Below are positions 35,707-45,430 of a stretch of DNA of 64,000 bases, piece after piece. This stretch comes from Desulfobulbaceae bacterium (GTDB lineage: Bacteria > Desulfobacterota > Desulfobulbia > Desulfobulbales > Desulfobulbaceae), in contig JAFLKR010000003.1 of NCBI GenBank assembly GCA_019163135.1, positions 17,901 through 81,900 on the forward strand, written 5' to 3'. Each line of letters opens with the position of its first letter. Position 1 is the first letter of the stretch. The notes below the pieces were generated by a model that saw only the letters and a program-made list of their open reading frames with translations, searched no databases and was not told the DNA's origin. A program made the position numbers and the translations under genes.

Positions 35707-36684
35707 ATGAATAAAGCTGTTATCCTTGGGACTGGTTCCTGTCTTCCGAAACGAGCGTTTACTAATGTCGATCTTGAACAGATTGTCGACACCACGGATG
35801 AATGGATCACTTCGAGAACCGGAATCCGAAACCGACACATCGCCGGTGAGAATGAACTTAATTTTCAATTGGCTTCCACTGCCGCTAAGCGTGCATTGGC
35901 CAGTGCTGGAGTTAACCCCAGCGAACTGGATCTTATTATTGTCGCAACCATATCTCCGCATATGATCATGCCCTCCACCGCATGTTTCGTTCAGGCGGAA
36001 CTTGGGGCGGTGAATGCTTTCGCTTACGATATCAATGCCGCCTGCGCCGGGTTTACTTACGGGTTGGATATGGCCAGTAATTATATCCAAAACCGTCCGG
36101 ATATGAAAATTCTGTTGATTGGCGCGGAGACACTTTCCGCCCGCGTCAACTGGGAAGATCGAAATACCTGTGTGATTTTTGGTGATGGCGCTGGTGCGGT
36201 CGTAATTGGCGGGTCGGATGACGGTCGAGGGATTTTTGGCGCTAGTATGCATGCCGATGGCAGACTGTGGGAGTTGTTGTATATGGACAGTCCTAAAAGT
36301 CTTAATCCTGATCTGCAGCAAGCAAATTGGCAGGGTTCTTTCATCCAGATGAATGGCAGAGATATTTTCAAACACGCGGTCCGGTTGATGGAAGAAGCGG
36401 TTACCACTTTGATGAAGAAGCATAGCGTAACCATCGACGATGTCAGTCTTCTGATTCCGCATCAGGCCAATATTCGGATTCTTAATAATTTGAAGGACAG
36501 GCTGAAGATACCGGATGAAAAAGTTTTCATCAATCTTAGCAAATATGGTAACACCTCTGCTGCCAGCATCCCCATAGCCTTGGATGAGGCCAATAAACAG
36601 GGACGACTGGTACCTGGAGAGATAGTACTGTTGTGTACCTTTGGCGGTGGCCTCACTTGGGGTTCGCTGCTCATGCGGTGGTAA
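35707..36684 (+). CDS. fabH: Beta-ketoacyl-ACP synthase III
   Basis: Starts fatty-acid synthesis by condensing acetyl-CoA (or another primer) with malonyl-ACP. The catalytic Cys lies in INAACAGFTYGL (about residue 119), the His in LIPHQANIRI and the Asn in KYGNTSAAS, giving the full Cys-His-Asn triad. The length of 325 residues is normal. It follows plsX by 14 bases. The next gene is an acyl-CoA dehydrogenase instead of the common fabD. Confidence 0.96.
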   Translation: MNKAVILGTGSCLPKRAFTNVDLEQIVDTTDEWITSRTGIRNRHIAGENELNFQLASTAAKRALASAGVNPSELDLIIVATISPHMIMPSTACFVQAELGAVNAFAYDINAACAGFTYGLDMASNYIQNRPDMKILLIGAETLSARVNWEDRNTCVIFGDGAGAVVIGGSDDGRGIFGASMHADGRLWELLYMDSPKSLNPDLQQANWQGSFIQMNGRDIFKHAVRLMEEAVTTLMKKHSVTIDDVSLLIPHQANIRILNNLKDRLKIPDEKVFINLSKYGNTSAASIPIALDEANKQGRLVPGEIVLLCTFGGGLTWGSLLMRW

Positions 36685-36703
36685 GATACAAAGGAGAGTA
36701 TTT

Positions 36704-37852
36704 GTGGATTATTTTTTTACTGAACAACAGCAGATGATCATTGATACTGCCCGGGAAATCACCAACGAAAAAATTATTCCCGTACGGGCGGAGTTGGATG
36801 AAAAAAACCAATTCCCCAGAGCGATATTGCAGGACATCGCCAAGGCTGATTTATTTAGTATTTTTGTACCGGAACAATATGGTGGGCTGGGTGGTGGCTG
36901 TTACGATATCGTCCTAGCTCTGGAGGAACTGGCCCGTGGTTGTGTTGGCGTCGCCACCAGTTATGCTGCCAGTGCCCTCGGTATTTTTCCGGTCATGATT
37001 GCCGGCAGTGAAGAACAAAAACTAAAATACCTGCCCGATATCGCTTCAGGTGCACGCTGGGCAGCCTTCGGCCTGACCGAATCCAACGCCGGTAGCGATG
37101 CCTCGGGTATCAGGACCACTGCGGTTCAGGACGGCGAGGAGTGGGTGCTAAACGGTACTAAGCAATGGATCACCAACGGCGGTGAGTCCCAGATTTATTC
37201 AATTGTGGCGTTGACTGACCCCAGCAAGGGCGCGCGCGGGGCTTCGATTTTTATAGTGGAAGAAGGCGACCCTGGATTTTCCTACGGGAAAAAAGAAGAT
37301 AAAATGGGCATCCGTTCTTCCTCGACCCGTGAACTTATTCTCAAAGATTGCAGAATACCTAAAGACCGACTCGTGGGCAAGAGAGGAACCGGATTTATTA
37401 CGGTTATGAAGACCCTTGATATGTCACGTCCGGGCATCGCCTCCCTCGGTATCGGTTTGGCTCAGGCCGCCCTTGACGAGGCAGTTCTTTATGCTAAGCA
37501 GCGAGTTCAATTTGGCAAGCCGATTATCAGTTTTCAAGCAGTCCAACACATCCTGGCTGACATGGCCATTCAACTCGAAGCCGGTCGGGCCTTGGTGTAT
37601 GCTGCGGCTCGGCATATCGACAGCAATCCGAAAAATATGTCCAAAGCCTCTTCCATGTGCAAGGTTTTCGCCACCGATATGGCGATGAAAGTTACCACCG
37701 ATGCGGTACAGGTCCTTGGTGGATATGGTTATATGAAAGAGTATCCTGTGGAAAAAATGATGCGCGACGCCAAGATCCTTCAGATTTATGAAGGTACCAA
37801 TCAGATCCAGCGCAATGTTATTGGCCAAGAATTGAACAAAGAATATTCTTAA
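36704..37852 (+). CDS. Acyl-CoA dehydrogenase
   Basis: FAD-dependent dehydrogenase of 382 residues that would introduce, or run in reverse to reduce, an alpha-beta double bond in an acyl thioester, exchanging electrons with ETF. Family motifs are complete: FGLTESNAGSDASGIRTTA and NGTKQWITNGG in the middle domain, and QVLGGYGYMKEYPVEKMMRD and IYEGTNQIQR at the end, where the Glu of YEGT is the catalytic base in short- and medium-chain enzymes. GTG 36704 is chosen because AAGGAGAG lies six bases upstream. It sits between fabH and etfB inside a fatty-acid synthesis cluster. Confidence 0.93.
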   Translation: MDYFFTEQQQMIIDTAREITNEKIIPVRAELDEKNQFPRAILQDIAKADLFSIFVPEQYGGLGGGCYDIVLALEELARGCVGVATSYAASALGIFPVMIAGSEEQKLKYLPDIASGARWAAFGLTESNAGSDASGIRTTAVQDGEEWVLNGTKQWITNGGESQIYSIVALTDPSKGARGASIFIVEEGDPGFSYGKKEDKMGIRSSSTRELILKDCRIPKDRLVGKRGTGFITVMKTLDMSRPGIASLGIGLAQAALDEAVLYAKQRVQFGKPIISFQAVQHILADMAIQLEAGRALVYAAARHIDSNPKNMSKASSMCKVFATDMAMKVTTDAVQVLGGYGYMKEYPVEKMMRDAKILQIYEGTNQIQRNVIGQELNKEYS

Positions 37853-37864
37853 GAGAAGTAGGGC

Positions 37865-38644
37865 ATGCATATAATTGTCTGTGTCAAACAGGTCCCGGAT
37901 GCAAAGGATGTCAGGTTGGATCCGGTAACTAACACCTTGGCGCGTGAAGGGGTGGATTCAATCATGAATCCCTATGATCGCCACGCCCTTGAGGAAGCGG
38001 TCGCCATCAAGGAGCAGCAGGGCGGAACCGTAACAGTAATTACCATGGGGCCGCCGCAGGCCGAAGCGGTTTTGCGTGAAGCGATTGCTTGTGGCGCCGA
38101 TGACGGCGTATTGATTTCCGATCGGGCCTTTGCCGGTGCTGACACTTGGGCAACCTCCTATACATTGGCCAATGCCGTGAAAACCCTGGGAGCCTTTGAT
38201 CTCATCCTTTGTGGAAAACAGGCCATTGACGGCGATACTGCCCAGGTCGGGCCGGGTCTCGCCTATCGCTTGCAAGTACCCTTTGCTACCTGCATCCAGA
38301 AAACCCGCAAGGTCAGTTCAGCGAGTATTGAAGTGGAACGGATGATGGATGACGGATTTGATGTCCTCCGTCTGCCGCTGCCAGCTCTTATGACCGTAGT
38401 TAAGGATATCAACGAGCCGCGAGTTGCCTCGTTAAAAGGCAAAATGAAGGCCAAAAAAGCGGAGATTAGAAAATTTTCCGCAGCCGATATTGGCGCTGAC
38501 CCGCAATGTATTGGTCTTGCCGGTTCGCCTACCCAGGTTGTTCGGGTCTTTTCTCCAGAGGCCCGTGGGGATCGAAAAATCTTTTCAGGAAGTGTCGAAG
38601 AACAAGTTGACCAACTGGTTGAGTGTCTTAAGGCATATCTCTAG
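37865..38644 (+). CDS. etfB: Electron transfer flavoprotein beta subunit
   Basis: Beta subunit (259 residues) of ETF, which carries electrons for acyl-CoA dehydrogenases. The typical start IIVCVKQVPDAKDVRLDP, NPYDRHALEEAVAIKE, and the AMP/flavin-binding loop CGKQAIDGDTAQVGPGLAYRL are present. The region VERMMDDGFDVLRLPLPAL is the ETF beta signature. It follows the dehydrogenase by 12 bases and precedes etfA. Whether this ETF is bifurcating cannot be read with certainty from sequence. Confidence 0.95.
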   Translation: MHIIVCVKQVPDAKDVRLDPVTNTLAREGVDSIMNPYDRHALEEAVAIKEQQGGTVTVITMGPPQAEAVLREAIACGADDGVLISDRAFAGADTWATSYTLANAVKTLGAFDLILCGKQAIDGDTAQVGPGLAYRLQVPFATCIQKTRKVSSASIEVERMMDDGFDVLRLPLPALMTVVKDINEPRVASLKGKMKAKKAEIRKFSAADIGADPQCIGLAGSPTQVVRVFSPEARGDRKIFSGSVEEQVDQLVECLKAYL

Positions 38645-38685
38645 AAAGCAGCATGGCTGCTACTGATAATTGAGTACCTCTTCAA

Positions 38686-39876
38686 ATGCTTATAATCCAT
38701 AGCGATAAATGTACAGCGTGCGGAATTTGTGAGACGAGTTGCGCCTTTGGCGCTATCACGATTCAAAATGATTGCGCCGTGGTCAATGAGTGCTGCACTC
38801 TTTGCGGTGCCTGTGTTGAGAATTGTCCGACCCAAGCCCTTTCTATTGAAACTGCTGAGAAAAGAAAGCAAGTTGATATAGACAACTATTCGGGAATCAT
38901 GGTTTTTGCAGAATATCGCCATGGAGACGTAGCACCGGTAAGTTATGAATTGCTTGGTATTGGCCGAAAACTCGCCGATAAGCGCGGGGTCAAGCTCAGT
39001 GTTGTGTTGCCTGGCGGTAACGTGACTTCCTATGCGAGTGGGCTGATTGCCGCCGGAGCAGACACTGTGCTACTTGTCGAGCATCCGATGCTCGAACAGT
39101 TTCGTGAAGATATCTATGCCGCTGTTCTGGAGCAGGTAATCGGAGAGCATAAACCCGAAGTGGTGCTAGCCGGAGCAACCGCCATCGGCCGTTCCGTCAT
39201 TCCCTATGTGGCCAATGCCATAGATGCCGGTCTGACCGCAGATTGTACCCGGCTTGAAATTCGAGAAGAAGACGGTATGCTGTTACAGACGCGGCCCGCT
39301 TTTGGAGGCAATATCATGGCGACCATCGAATGCCCCCATACCAGACCTCAGATGGCTACAGTCCGACCTAAGGTGATGGCGCCGGCGGTGCCGGATCTGT
39401 CGCGCACAGGCGAAATATTCCAAGTGCAGGTGCCTGAGCGATGCTTGCAGTCTAAAATAGAAGTACTTGATTCGGTCATCAACCATGATGATCAGGTCAA
39501 TATCCAGGAAGTGGAAACTCTGGTGGCTGGTGGCCGTGGCCTAGAATCCGAAAAAGGATTTACCCTGATCAGGGCGCTGGCACATGAACTCGGGGGCGCA
39601 GTAGCCGCCTCTAGGGCCGCTGTTGATTCAGGTTGGATTCCTTACCCCCATCAGGTCGGCCAAACCGGTAAAACTGTCAGCCCCAAGTTGTACATAGCCT
39701 GTGGAATTTCTGGCGCGGTGCAACATGCGGTCGGGATGCAATCTGCCGAAATTGTGGTAGCCATCAATAGGGACAGCGAGGCCCCTATTTTCAATATCGC
39801 CACCTATGGAGTGGTGGGGGATCTTTACGAGGTCGTTCCGCAACTGATCAAGCGACTTCAGGAGATAAAGAAATGA
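38686..39876 (+). CDS. etfA: Electron transfer flavoprotein alpha subunit with N-terminal ferredoxin domain
   Basis: Alpha subunit of 396 residues, longer than the usual 310 or so because of an N-terminal ferredoxin domain. Two 4Fe-4S motifs are visible, CTACGICETSC (about 10-20) and CTLCGACVENC (about 40-50). The ETF alpha core follows, ending in the FAD-binding region GGRGLESEKGFTLIRALA, VGQTGKTVSPKLYIACGISG and NRDSEAPIFNIATYG. The extra clusters would let it exchange electrons with ferredoxin or iron-sulfur partners, a form common in anaerobes. Its stop overlaps the fabG start by four bases. Confidence 0.95.
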   Translation: MLIIHSDKCTACGICETSCAFGAITIQNDCAVVNECCTLCGACVENCPTQALSIETAEKRKQVDIDNYSGIMVFAEYRHGDVAPVSYELLGIGRKLADKRGVKLSVVLPGGNVTSYASGLIAAGADTVLLVEHPMLEQFREDIYAAVLEQVIGEHKPEVVLAGATAIGRSVIPYVANAIDAGLTADCTRLEIREEDGMLLQTRPAFGGNIMATIECPHTRPQMATVRPKVMAPAVPDLSRTGEIFQVQVPERCLQSKIEVLDSVINHDDQVNIQEVETLVAGGRGLESEKGFTLIRALAHELGGAVAASRAAVDSGWIPYPHQVGQTGKTVSPKLYIACGISGAVQHAVGMQSAEIVVAINRDSEAPIFNIATYGVVGDLYEVVPQLIKRLQEIKK

Positions 39877-40622
39877 TACTCGATAAAATGATTGCCTTGG
39901 TTACCGGTGGCAGTCGAGGAATCGGCAGAGCCATATGCCTTAAACTCGCATCATTGGGGGCAACGGTCGGCATCAACTATGTGGCCAATCCGGAAGCAGC
40001 GCAGGAAACCTTACAGCAAATCGAGGAAATCGGCGGCAAGGGCTTTATTGTCCGGTTTGATGTGGCCGATGCCAATGACGTTCAGGTAAACATCAAAGAA
40101 ATAATCAATACCTACGGCCAGGTCGATATTCTGGTGAATAATGCTGGAATAACCCGGGATGGCTTGATGGCCCGCATGAAGGAAGACGACTGGGACAGCG
40201 TACTTGACACCAATCTGAAGGGTGCATTTCTCTGCAGTAAAGCAGTCATGCGCACCATGATGAAAAAAAAGTGGGGTCGGATTATTAATGTCTCGTCGGT
40301 AGTCGGTTTTGTCGGTAATGGTGGTCAAGTCAATTACGGCGCAGCCAAAGCCGGCTTGACAGGATTGACCAAATCGATGGCGAGGGAACTGGCCGGGCGG
40401 AATATTACCGTCAATTGTGTGGCTCCAGGCTATATCGTTACCGATATGACTGACGGCCTTGCCGAAGATGTACAGGAAGCCCTCAAGGCCCAGATACCCC
40501 TAGGTACCTTGGGAACACCTGAAGATGTCGCAGCATCGGTGGGTTTCCTGGCATCATCTGACAGTAATTATATTACTGGACAGACCCTGCATGTCAATGG
40601 CGGGATGTATATGGGACATTGA
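39873..40622 (+). CDS. fabG: 3-oxoacyl-ACP reductase
   Basis: NADPH-dependent reductase (249 residues) for the beta-keto step of fatty-acid elongation. Cofactor motif TGGSRGIGRAIC, NNAG, the catalytic Ser in NVSSVVGF, and the YGAAK Tyr-Lys pair are all present. The C-terminal GQTLHVNGGMYM is typical FabG. It overlaps etfA by four bases, tying the ETF genes to the fatty-acid operon. Confidence 0.96.
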   Translation: MILDKMIALVTGGSRGIGRAICLKLASLGATVGINYVANPEAAQETLQQIEEIGGKGFIVRFDVADANDVQVNIKEIINTYGQVDILVNNAGITRDGLMARMKEDDWDSVLDTNLKGAFLCSKAVMRTMMKKKWGRIINVSSVVGFVGNGGQVNYGAAKAGLTGLTKSMARELAGRNITVNCVAPGYIVTDMTDGLAEDVQEALKAQIPLGTLGTPEDVAASVGFLASSDSNYITGQTLHVNGGMYMGH

Positions 40623-40706
40623 CAATAGATGTCCGAATGCTGATACGTATTTGGCATCGTTTAATAACAATAAAACAAACGCAACTCAATTTTCAGGAGA
40701 ATACCA

Positions 40707-40940
40707 ATGGCTGTTGAACAGAAAATGATTGATATTATAGTTGAACAACTTAGCGTCGATAGAGATAAAGTGGTTTCCGGCGCTTCTTTTGTCGATGATC
40801 TCGGAGCGGATTCTCTGGATCTGGTCGAATTGATTATGGCCATGGAAGAAGAATTTGACGTTGAAATTCCCGATGAGGAAGCCGAGAAAATCACAACCGT
40901 GCAAAATGCTATTGATTTTGTCGCAAAAATCCAGAGCTGA
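40707..40940 (+). CDS. acpP: Acyl carrier protein
   Basis: Acidic 77-residue carrier that holds growing acyl chains on a phosphopantetheine arm. The attachment Ser is in [18 protein letters not shown] (about residue 38). The ribosome site CAGGAG precedes ATG 40707. It lies between fabG and fabF in the classic order. Confidence 0.97.
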   Translation: MAVEQKMIDIIVEQLSVDRDKVVSGASFVDDLGADSLDLVELIMAMEEEFDVEIPDEEAEKITTVQNAIDFVAKIQS

Positions 40941-40956
40941 AGCGGAGTGAATTAGC

Positions 40957-42195
40957 GTGAAACGACGGGTCGTTGTAACAGGGATTGGCTTAATCACCCC
41001 GCTTGGTATTGGTACCGAGCAGACGTGGAATGCGCTGATCAATGGACAGAGTGGGGTCGGGCCTATAACTCGCTTTGATGCATCTGATCAGACTTCGCAG
41101 ATTGCTGCCGAGGTAAAGGGATTTAATCCTGAGGATTGGTTCGAAAAAAAGCAGGCGAAAAATCTAGATGCATTTGTCCAATACGCCGTAGCCGCCGCAG
41201 ATATTGCCTGGAAAAGCAGCGGCCTGTCGATCACCGATGAAAATATGCATCGGGTAGGCGTTATTACGGGTTGCGGGATGGGCGGATTACCTACCATTGA
41301 AGAATACCACAGTGTTCTACTTAACCGGGGACCTCGTAAAATTACGCCCTTTTTTATTCCCAGAGTTATTCCCAATATGCCCTCAGGACATATTTCTATG
41401 CGGATAGGCGCTAAAGGGCCAAACCTCTCGCAAACCACCGCCTGTGCCGCCGGTACCCATGCCGTTGGAGAGGCCTTTCGTCATATCGCCTATGGTGATT
41501 GTGATATGGCGATCACTGGTGGTACTGAGTCGGTTATCTGCCCGCTTGCGGTGGGTGGATTCAGTGCGATGAAAGCATTGTCGACGCGCAATGATGATCC
41601 GCTAACCGCCTCGCGCCCCTTTGATCTGCATCGGGATGGTTTTGTTATCTCTGAAGGTTCAGGTATGCTGGTTCTTGAGGAATTAGAGGCTGCCAAGCGC
41701 CGCGGTGCAACGATTTATGCGGAGATCGTTGGTTACGGCCAGACCAGCGACGCCTATCATATTGCCGCTCCCCCTGAGAATGGGGAGGGGGCTGCACGTT
41801 GTATGGCTGCTGCCCTGAAAGATGCCGGTCTCAATCCCGAAGATGTTGACTATATCAATGCCCACGGCACCTCGACACCACTCAACGACAAATGTGAAAC
41901 CTTGGCGGTGAAAACCGTATTTGGCAAACATGCATATAAGTTGGCAATGAGTTCTACCAAATCGATGACCGGCCATATGTTAGGCGCTGCCGGCGGCATC
42001 GAAGCAGCCTTTACCGCGCTGACACTGTATCACGGTATCATCCCCCCCACGGCCAATCTCAGGACTCCCGACCCTGATTGTGATCTCGACTATGTACCCC
42101 TTAATTCCCGCAAGGCGAAGGTCCAGGTTGCCATGTCCAATTCCTTTGGTTTTGGCGGCACCAATGGGGTTATTATTCTGCGACGCTACGTATAA
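40957..42195 (+). CDS. fabF: Beta-ketoacyl-ACP synthase II
   Basis: Elongation condensing enzyme of 412 residues. The active-site triad Cys ([12 protein letters not shown]), His ([12 protein letters not shown]) and His ([13 protein letters not shown]) is intact. It starts at GTG 40957, 17 bases after acpP, with CGGAG upstream. No fabD, fabZ or enoyl-ACP reductase gene follows in this window. Confidence 0.96.
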   Translation: MKRRVVVTGIGLITPLGIGTEQTWNALINGQSGVGPITRFDASDQTSQIAAEVKGFNPEDWFEKKQAKNLDAFVQYAVAAADIAWKSSGLSITDENMHRVGVITGCGMGGLPTIEEYHSVLLNRGPRKITPFFIPRVIPNMPSGHISMRIGAKGPNLSQTTACAAGTHAVGEAFRHIAYGDCDMAITGGTESVICPLAVGGFSAMKALSTRNDDPLTASRPFDLHRDGFVISEGSGMLVLEELEAAKRRGATIYAEIVGYGQTSDAYHIAAPPENGEGAARCMAAALKDAGLNPEDVDYINAHGTSTPLNDKCETLAVKTVFGKHAYKLAMSSTKSMTGHMLGAAGGIEAAFTALTLYHGIIPPTANLRTPDPDCDLDYVPLNSRKAKVQVAMSNSFGFGGTNGVIILRRYV

Positions 42196-42220
42196 GATAG
42201 CCTGTATTGGGAGTGAGCGA

Positions 42221-42646
42221 GTGAAGATAGCGTTAGGTTGCGACCATGGTGGATTGGCCCTGAAAAATGAAATGGTCCATTGGCTGGCTCAGGCTGGCCA
42301 TGAAGTTAATGATGTGGGATGCCATACCGAAGATTCGGTGGATTATCCTATCTTCGCCGATAAAGTCTGTGGAGAAATCATTGAAGGGCGGTCTTCTTTT
42401 GGAATTCTTATTTGCGGGACCGGTATCGGCATGTCTATTGCTGCTAACCGTCATCGACAGATTCGGGCAGCGCTCTGCCATGAAGCCTTTACTGCCAGGA
42501 TGAGCAGGGAACATAATGATGCCAATGTCCTTTGCCTGGGGGCCAGGGTACTAGGCAGCGCCCTTGCCTTGGATATCGTCAAGTCCTGGCTGGCAACGGA
42601 GTTCGCCGGTGGCCGTCATCTGCGCAGGATTGCTATGATGGGGTAA
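42221..42646 (+). CDS. rpiB: Ribose-5-phosphate isomerase B
   Basis: Interconverts ribose 5-phosphate and ribulose 5-phosphate. I take GTG 42221 (TTGGGAG upstream), which gives 141 residues starting MKIALGCDHGGLALK, the RpiB/LacAB family start. The catalytic Cys lies in ILICGTGIGMSIAANR and the His in NDANVLCLGARVLG is preceded by the usual SREHNDAN. It is followed by a terminator. In many related genomes glyA lies between rpiB and nrdR; it is absent here. Confidence 0.95.
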   Translation: MKIALGCDHGGLALKNEMVHWLAQAGHEVNDVGCHTEDSVDYPIFADKVCGEIIEGRSSFGILICGTGIGMSIAANRHRQIRAALCHEAFTARMSREHNDANVLCLGARVLGSALALDIVKSWLATEFAGGRHLRRIAMMG

Positions 42647-42676
42647 CTTGCCGCCTTCAAGTATATATATTTTTGA

Positions 42677-42712
42677 AACCGGTATGCTTTGTTCCAAAGC
42701 TGCCGGTTTTTT
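42677..42712 (+). terminator. Rho-independent terminator after rpiB
   Basis: AACCGG pairs with CCGGTT and an inner GCTTTG pairs with CAAAGC around a 3-base loop, followed by a run of six T residues. It probably ends the fatty-acid/rpiB transcript before nrdR. Confidence 0.8.
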
Positions 42713-42763
42713 CATGGTACTTCGGGTGTAGTCTCCTCTTTTCGCACTAATCAAGGGTATGTT

Positions 42764-43228
42764 ATGAAATGTCCCTATTGCGGTCATTTGGATAATCGAG
42801 TTATCGATTCACGTATCAATAAGGATAAGACTATCACCAGACGCCGCAGGGCCTGTGGTTCTTGTCAGCGACGATTTACCACCTATGAACGTATCGAACT
42901 GATGTTGCCGATGTTGATCAAAAAAGATGGCCGACGTGAACCCTGGGATAGGGGTAAAATGGTAGTAGGATTGGAAAAAGCCTGCGAAAAATTGGCTGTC
43001 AGTATGACCGACATCGATAATTTTGTTGATGCTATCGAACAGAAACTCCAGGATTTCGGCGGCAAGGAAATTTCCACCAGCCAAATCGGCGAATGGGTCA
43101 TGGAGGCGCTGCCGGCACTGGATGAGGTGGCCTATGTTCGTTTTGCCTCGGTGTATCGACAGTTCAAAGATGTCAATGAATTTATGGAAGAATTGAAGCT
43201 CTTTCTAGGCGAACAGGGAAAACGCTGA
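42764..43228 (+). CDS. nrdR: Transcriptional repressor NrdR
   Basis: Regulator of ribonucleotide reductase genes, 154 residues from ATG 42764. The N-terminal zinc ribbon MKCPYCGH ... [14 protein letters not shown] and the following ATP-cone domain ([20 protein letters not shown]) define the family, and the length is typical. Other in-frame starts upstream are not supported. It precedes ribD by seven bases, as in many bacteria. No nrd gene is in the window. Confidence 0.97.
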   Translation: MKCPYCGHLDNRVIDSRINKDKTITRRRRACGSCQRRFTTYERIELMLPMLIKKDGRREPWDRGKMVVGLEKACEKLAVSMTDIDNFVDAIEQKLQDFGGKEISTSQIGEWVMEALPALDEVAYVRFASVYRQFKDVNEFMEELKLFLGEQGKR

Positions 43229-43235
43229 TCTTTTT

Positions 43236-44348
43236 ATGGGTATGCAAGACGATCATAGCTTTTACATGCGTATTGCCCTTGATGAGGCCAAGAAAGGCGT
43301 GGGCCGAACTTCACCCAACCCGGCGGTGGGGGCCATTATTGTCAAGGAAGGACATATCATTGGTAAGGGGTATCATAAAAAAGCCGGTACCCCGCACGCC
43401 GAAGTCAATGCTATTGCTGATGCTGGTCAAACAACTCAAGGCGCAACTCTATATGTAACCCTTGAGCCCTGCAATCATACCGGACGGACCCCACCTTGCA
43501 CAGAAGCCATTCTCCGTGCAGGGATTGGTACGGTGGTCATCGGAATGCCTGATCCCAATCCTAGGGTTAATGGGGGAGGGGCCGACTATTTGAAACAACA
43601 AGGGGTAGAAGTCTGTATCGGAGTGCTCGAACAACAGTGCCGAGCCTTGAATCGCCCTTTTATCAAACACAGTGCCACCGGCCTACCCTGGATGATCATG
43701 AAGGCTGGGCTGAGCCTGGACGGTAAAATTACCTTTTGTCCCGGGCAAGGAGCTGCCTTGACCGGGTCTGAATCACAACGATATGTACATCAACTCCGCA
43801 ATCAGATGGATGCTATCTTGATTGGGGTGGATACAGCTCTTATTGACAACCCCAGTCTGACCACCCGGCTTGAGGGCGTTTCGGATACGCGGGACCCTTT
43901 GCGAATCGTTCTGGACTCTCACTTGCGACTGTCGGCGGATGCCAGAATGCTCACCCAGAAATCATCTGCAACTACCTGGATAATATGTGGTGATAAGGCC
44001 TCTCCAGAAAATGAGGCGCGATTGGTAAGCCGTGGCGCCAGGGTTTTTCGGCTGTCCCTTGCTAGCGATCAACGGATCGATTTGGTCGAATTACTCCGGT
44101 TTCTCGGACAGAACAATATTACCTCGGTGCTTGTGGAAGGTGGTGCGCGCGTGCATGGTGCATTTTACCGCCAGAAACTGATTGATGAACTACTTCTTAT
44201 TTATGCTCCATTCATTATTGGAGACCAGGGGACTCCCCTTGTCCAGGGATACAGTCTGAGCCATCGTGCTGAGGCGCCGCTGCTATTTAACACTTCGGTT
44301 CAGCTCTTGGGGAACGATGTGTTGTTAAAAACCTTGATTCAACGATAA
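43236..44348 (+). CDS. ribD: Bifunctional riboflavin biosynthesis deaminase/reductase RibD
   Basis: Catalyses the second and third steps of riboflavin synthesis. The N-terminal deaminase domain has the zinc site HAEVNAI and PCNHTGRTPPC with the catalytic Glu; the C-terminal reductase domain (from about residue 148) has MIMKAGLSLDGKI and VLVEGGARVHGAF. The full-length protein is 370 residues. It ends eight bases from a convergent gene with no obvious terminator between. The other rib genes are not in this window. Confidence 0.96.
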   Translation: MGMQDDHSFYMRIALDEAKKGVGRTSPNPAVGAIIVKEGHIIGKGYHKKAGTPHAEVNAIADAGQTTQGATLYVTLEPCNHTGRTPPCTEAILRAGIGTVVIGMPDPNPRVNGGGADYLKQQGVEVCIGVLEQQCRALNRPFIKHSATGLPWMIMKAGLSLDGKITFCPGQGAALTGSESQRYVHQLRNQMDAILIGVDTALIDNPSLTTRLEGVSDTRDPLRIVLDSHLRLSADARMLTQKSSATTWIICGDKASPENEARLVSRGARVFRLSLASDQRIDLVELLRFLGQNNITSVLVEGGARVHGAFYRQKLIDELLLIYAPFIIGDQGTPLVQGYSLSHRAEAPLLFNTSVQLLGNDVLLKTLIQR

Positions 44349-44356
44349 ACGGATCG

Positions 44357-45307
44357 TTACTCGACGATCGTTTTAATTATCTCCCATTTTTGCCGCAGGG
44401 TGGCCGTATCGGCCAAGCTGAGGCATACTTCAACTTTATCGTCTTCAAACGAAAGGCTGTGCTTGATCGTCACCTTTTCAGGAGGATGCAATTCTTGCAC
44501 AAGTTTATGAAAGTGCTGTTCTGCCTTGCTTTTGGCGGGATAACACTGTTCCTGCAGACACTGCATCAGTGCCTGCAACCGTTGCGGCATATTTTCCGAG
44601 GTCGTTTCTTGATTTTCTGGCAACCATTGGCCGATAATCTCCACGATTGGTTTATTATCTCGCCGGATTAATTCGGTTACCATTTCAACCAGTTTCTGCT
44701 GTTTCGACCCGCCAAGCCGATAGGTGTTGATCAGGTGGACCAGATGTCGTTGGTCTTCGTGGGAGAGGCAGGTCAATTGCCTTGCAGATTTTTGTGAGAG
44801 GATACCGTGATGAAGGGCCAAAATGGCAGAAAGCTCAAGCTGCAGGAAACTGCCAAATTCTTTAAGTTTATAACGCTGGGGCTTGCAACCCATCAGGGCG
44901 AGCAATCGTAGTTGTTCTTTCTCGGGGACATCGTGTTGCGCTTTTCGTAATAGATGAGCTTGCAGGATCGGGCTTGCTTGGGGTGAAGCAAGATCAATCA
45001 AAATCTGGATTGAATAGAGATGGATTGGCGGAGTTGACGACGGCAAGATGTGGCAGGCTACCTTTTCCGCGCTGAGCATCTTAAGCGCTGTATAGCAGGG
45101 ATAATTGGCAAGAAGGTGATGTTGACCGTTAACCTGTTGCTGTACCAGCAATGGTTGCAATTGGCCGAATTCTTGCGTGTTTTTTAAAATTACCGGATCA
45201 ATTGGTCCTTCAGAGAGCAGACGGATAAAGTCATCCGGAAAATCAATTGATTGCAATGAAACAAATTGGAAAGAGGCGTCCGGTAGGTTGAGCGGGAAAT
45301 CGATCAT
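44357..45307 (-). CDS. ParB-like nuclease-domain protein, unknown role
   Basis: A 316-residue protein whose N-terminal 100 residues resemble the ParB/Srx fold: a strand ending in IDPVILKNTQEFGQLQPLLV, then HHLLANYPCYTALKML, in the place where ParB proteins have their GExR-type CTP/nucleotide loop. A helical middle part (about 105-215) could include a helix-turn-helix, and the C-terminus is a separate small domain. No parA partner, origin or parS-like repeat is evident nearby, so it is unlikely to be the chromosome partition protein. It lies downstream of ihfA behind a terminator and probably has its own promoter. Confidence 0.6.
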   Translation of the reverse strand: MIDFPLNLPDASFQFVSLQSIDFPDDFIRLLSEGPIDPVILKNTQEFGQLQPLLVQQQVNGQHHLLANYPCYTALKMLSAEKVACHILPSSTPPIHLYSIQILIDLASPQASPILQAHLLRKAQHDVPEKEQLRLLALMGCKPQRYKLKEFGSFLQLELSAILALHHGILSQKSARQLTCLSHEDQRHLVHLINTYRLGGSKQQKLVEMVTELIRRDNKPIVEIIGQWLPENQETTSENMPQRLQALMQCLQEQCYPAKSKAEQHFHKLVQELHPPEKVTIKHSLSFEDDKVEVCLSLADTATLRQKWEIIKTIVE

Positions 45308-45370
45308 AACGTCAAGAGTTCAGTCGGGAAGGTTAAAATTTCCTGTTTTTATTGCGAGCCAATAGCAAGG

Positions 45371-45403
45371 AAAAAAAAAGGGGCGCCACACGATGGGGCG
45401 CCC
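45371..45403 (-). terminator. Rho-independent terminator after the IHF/HU gene
   Basis: Read on the minus strand, GGGCGCC pairs with GGCGCCC, with an extra CA/TG pair around a 3-base loop, followed by a run of nine T residues. It separates the IHF/HU transcript from the ParB-like gene. Confidence 0.9.
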
Positions 45404-45430
45404 TGATGGCAGCGGTGAATGGTAAAAAGT

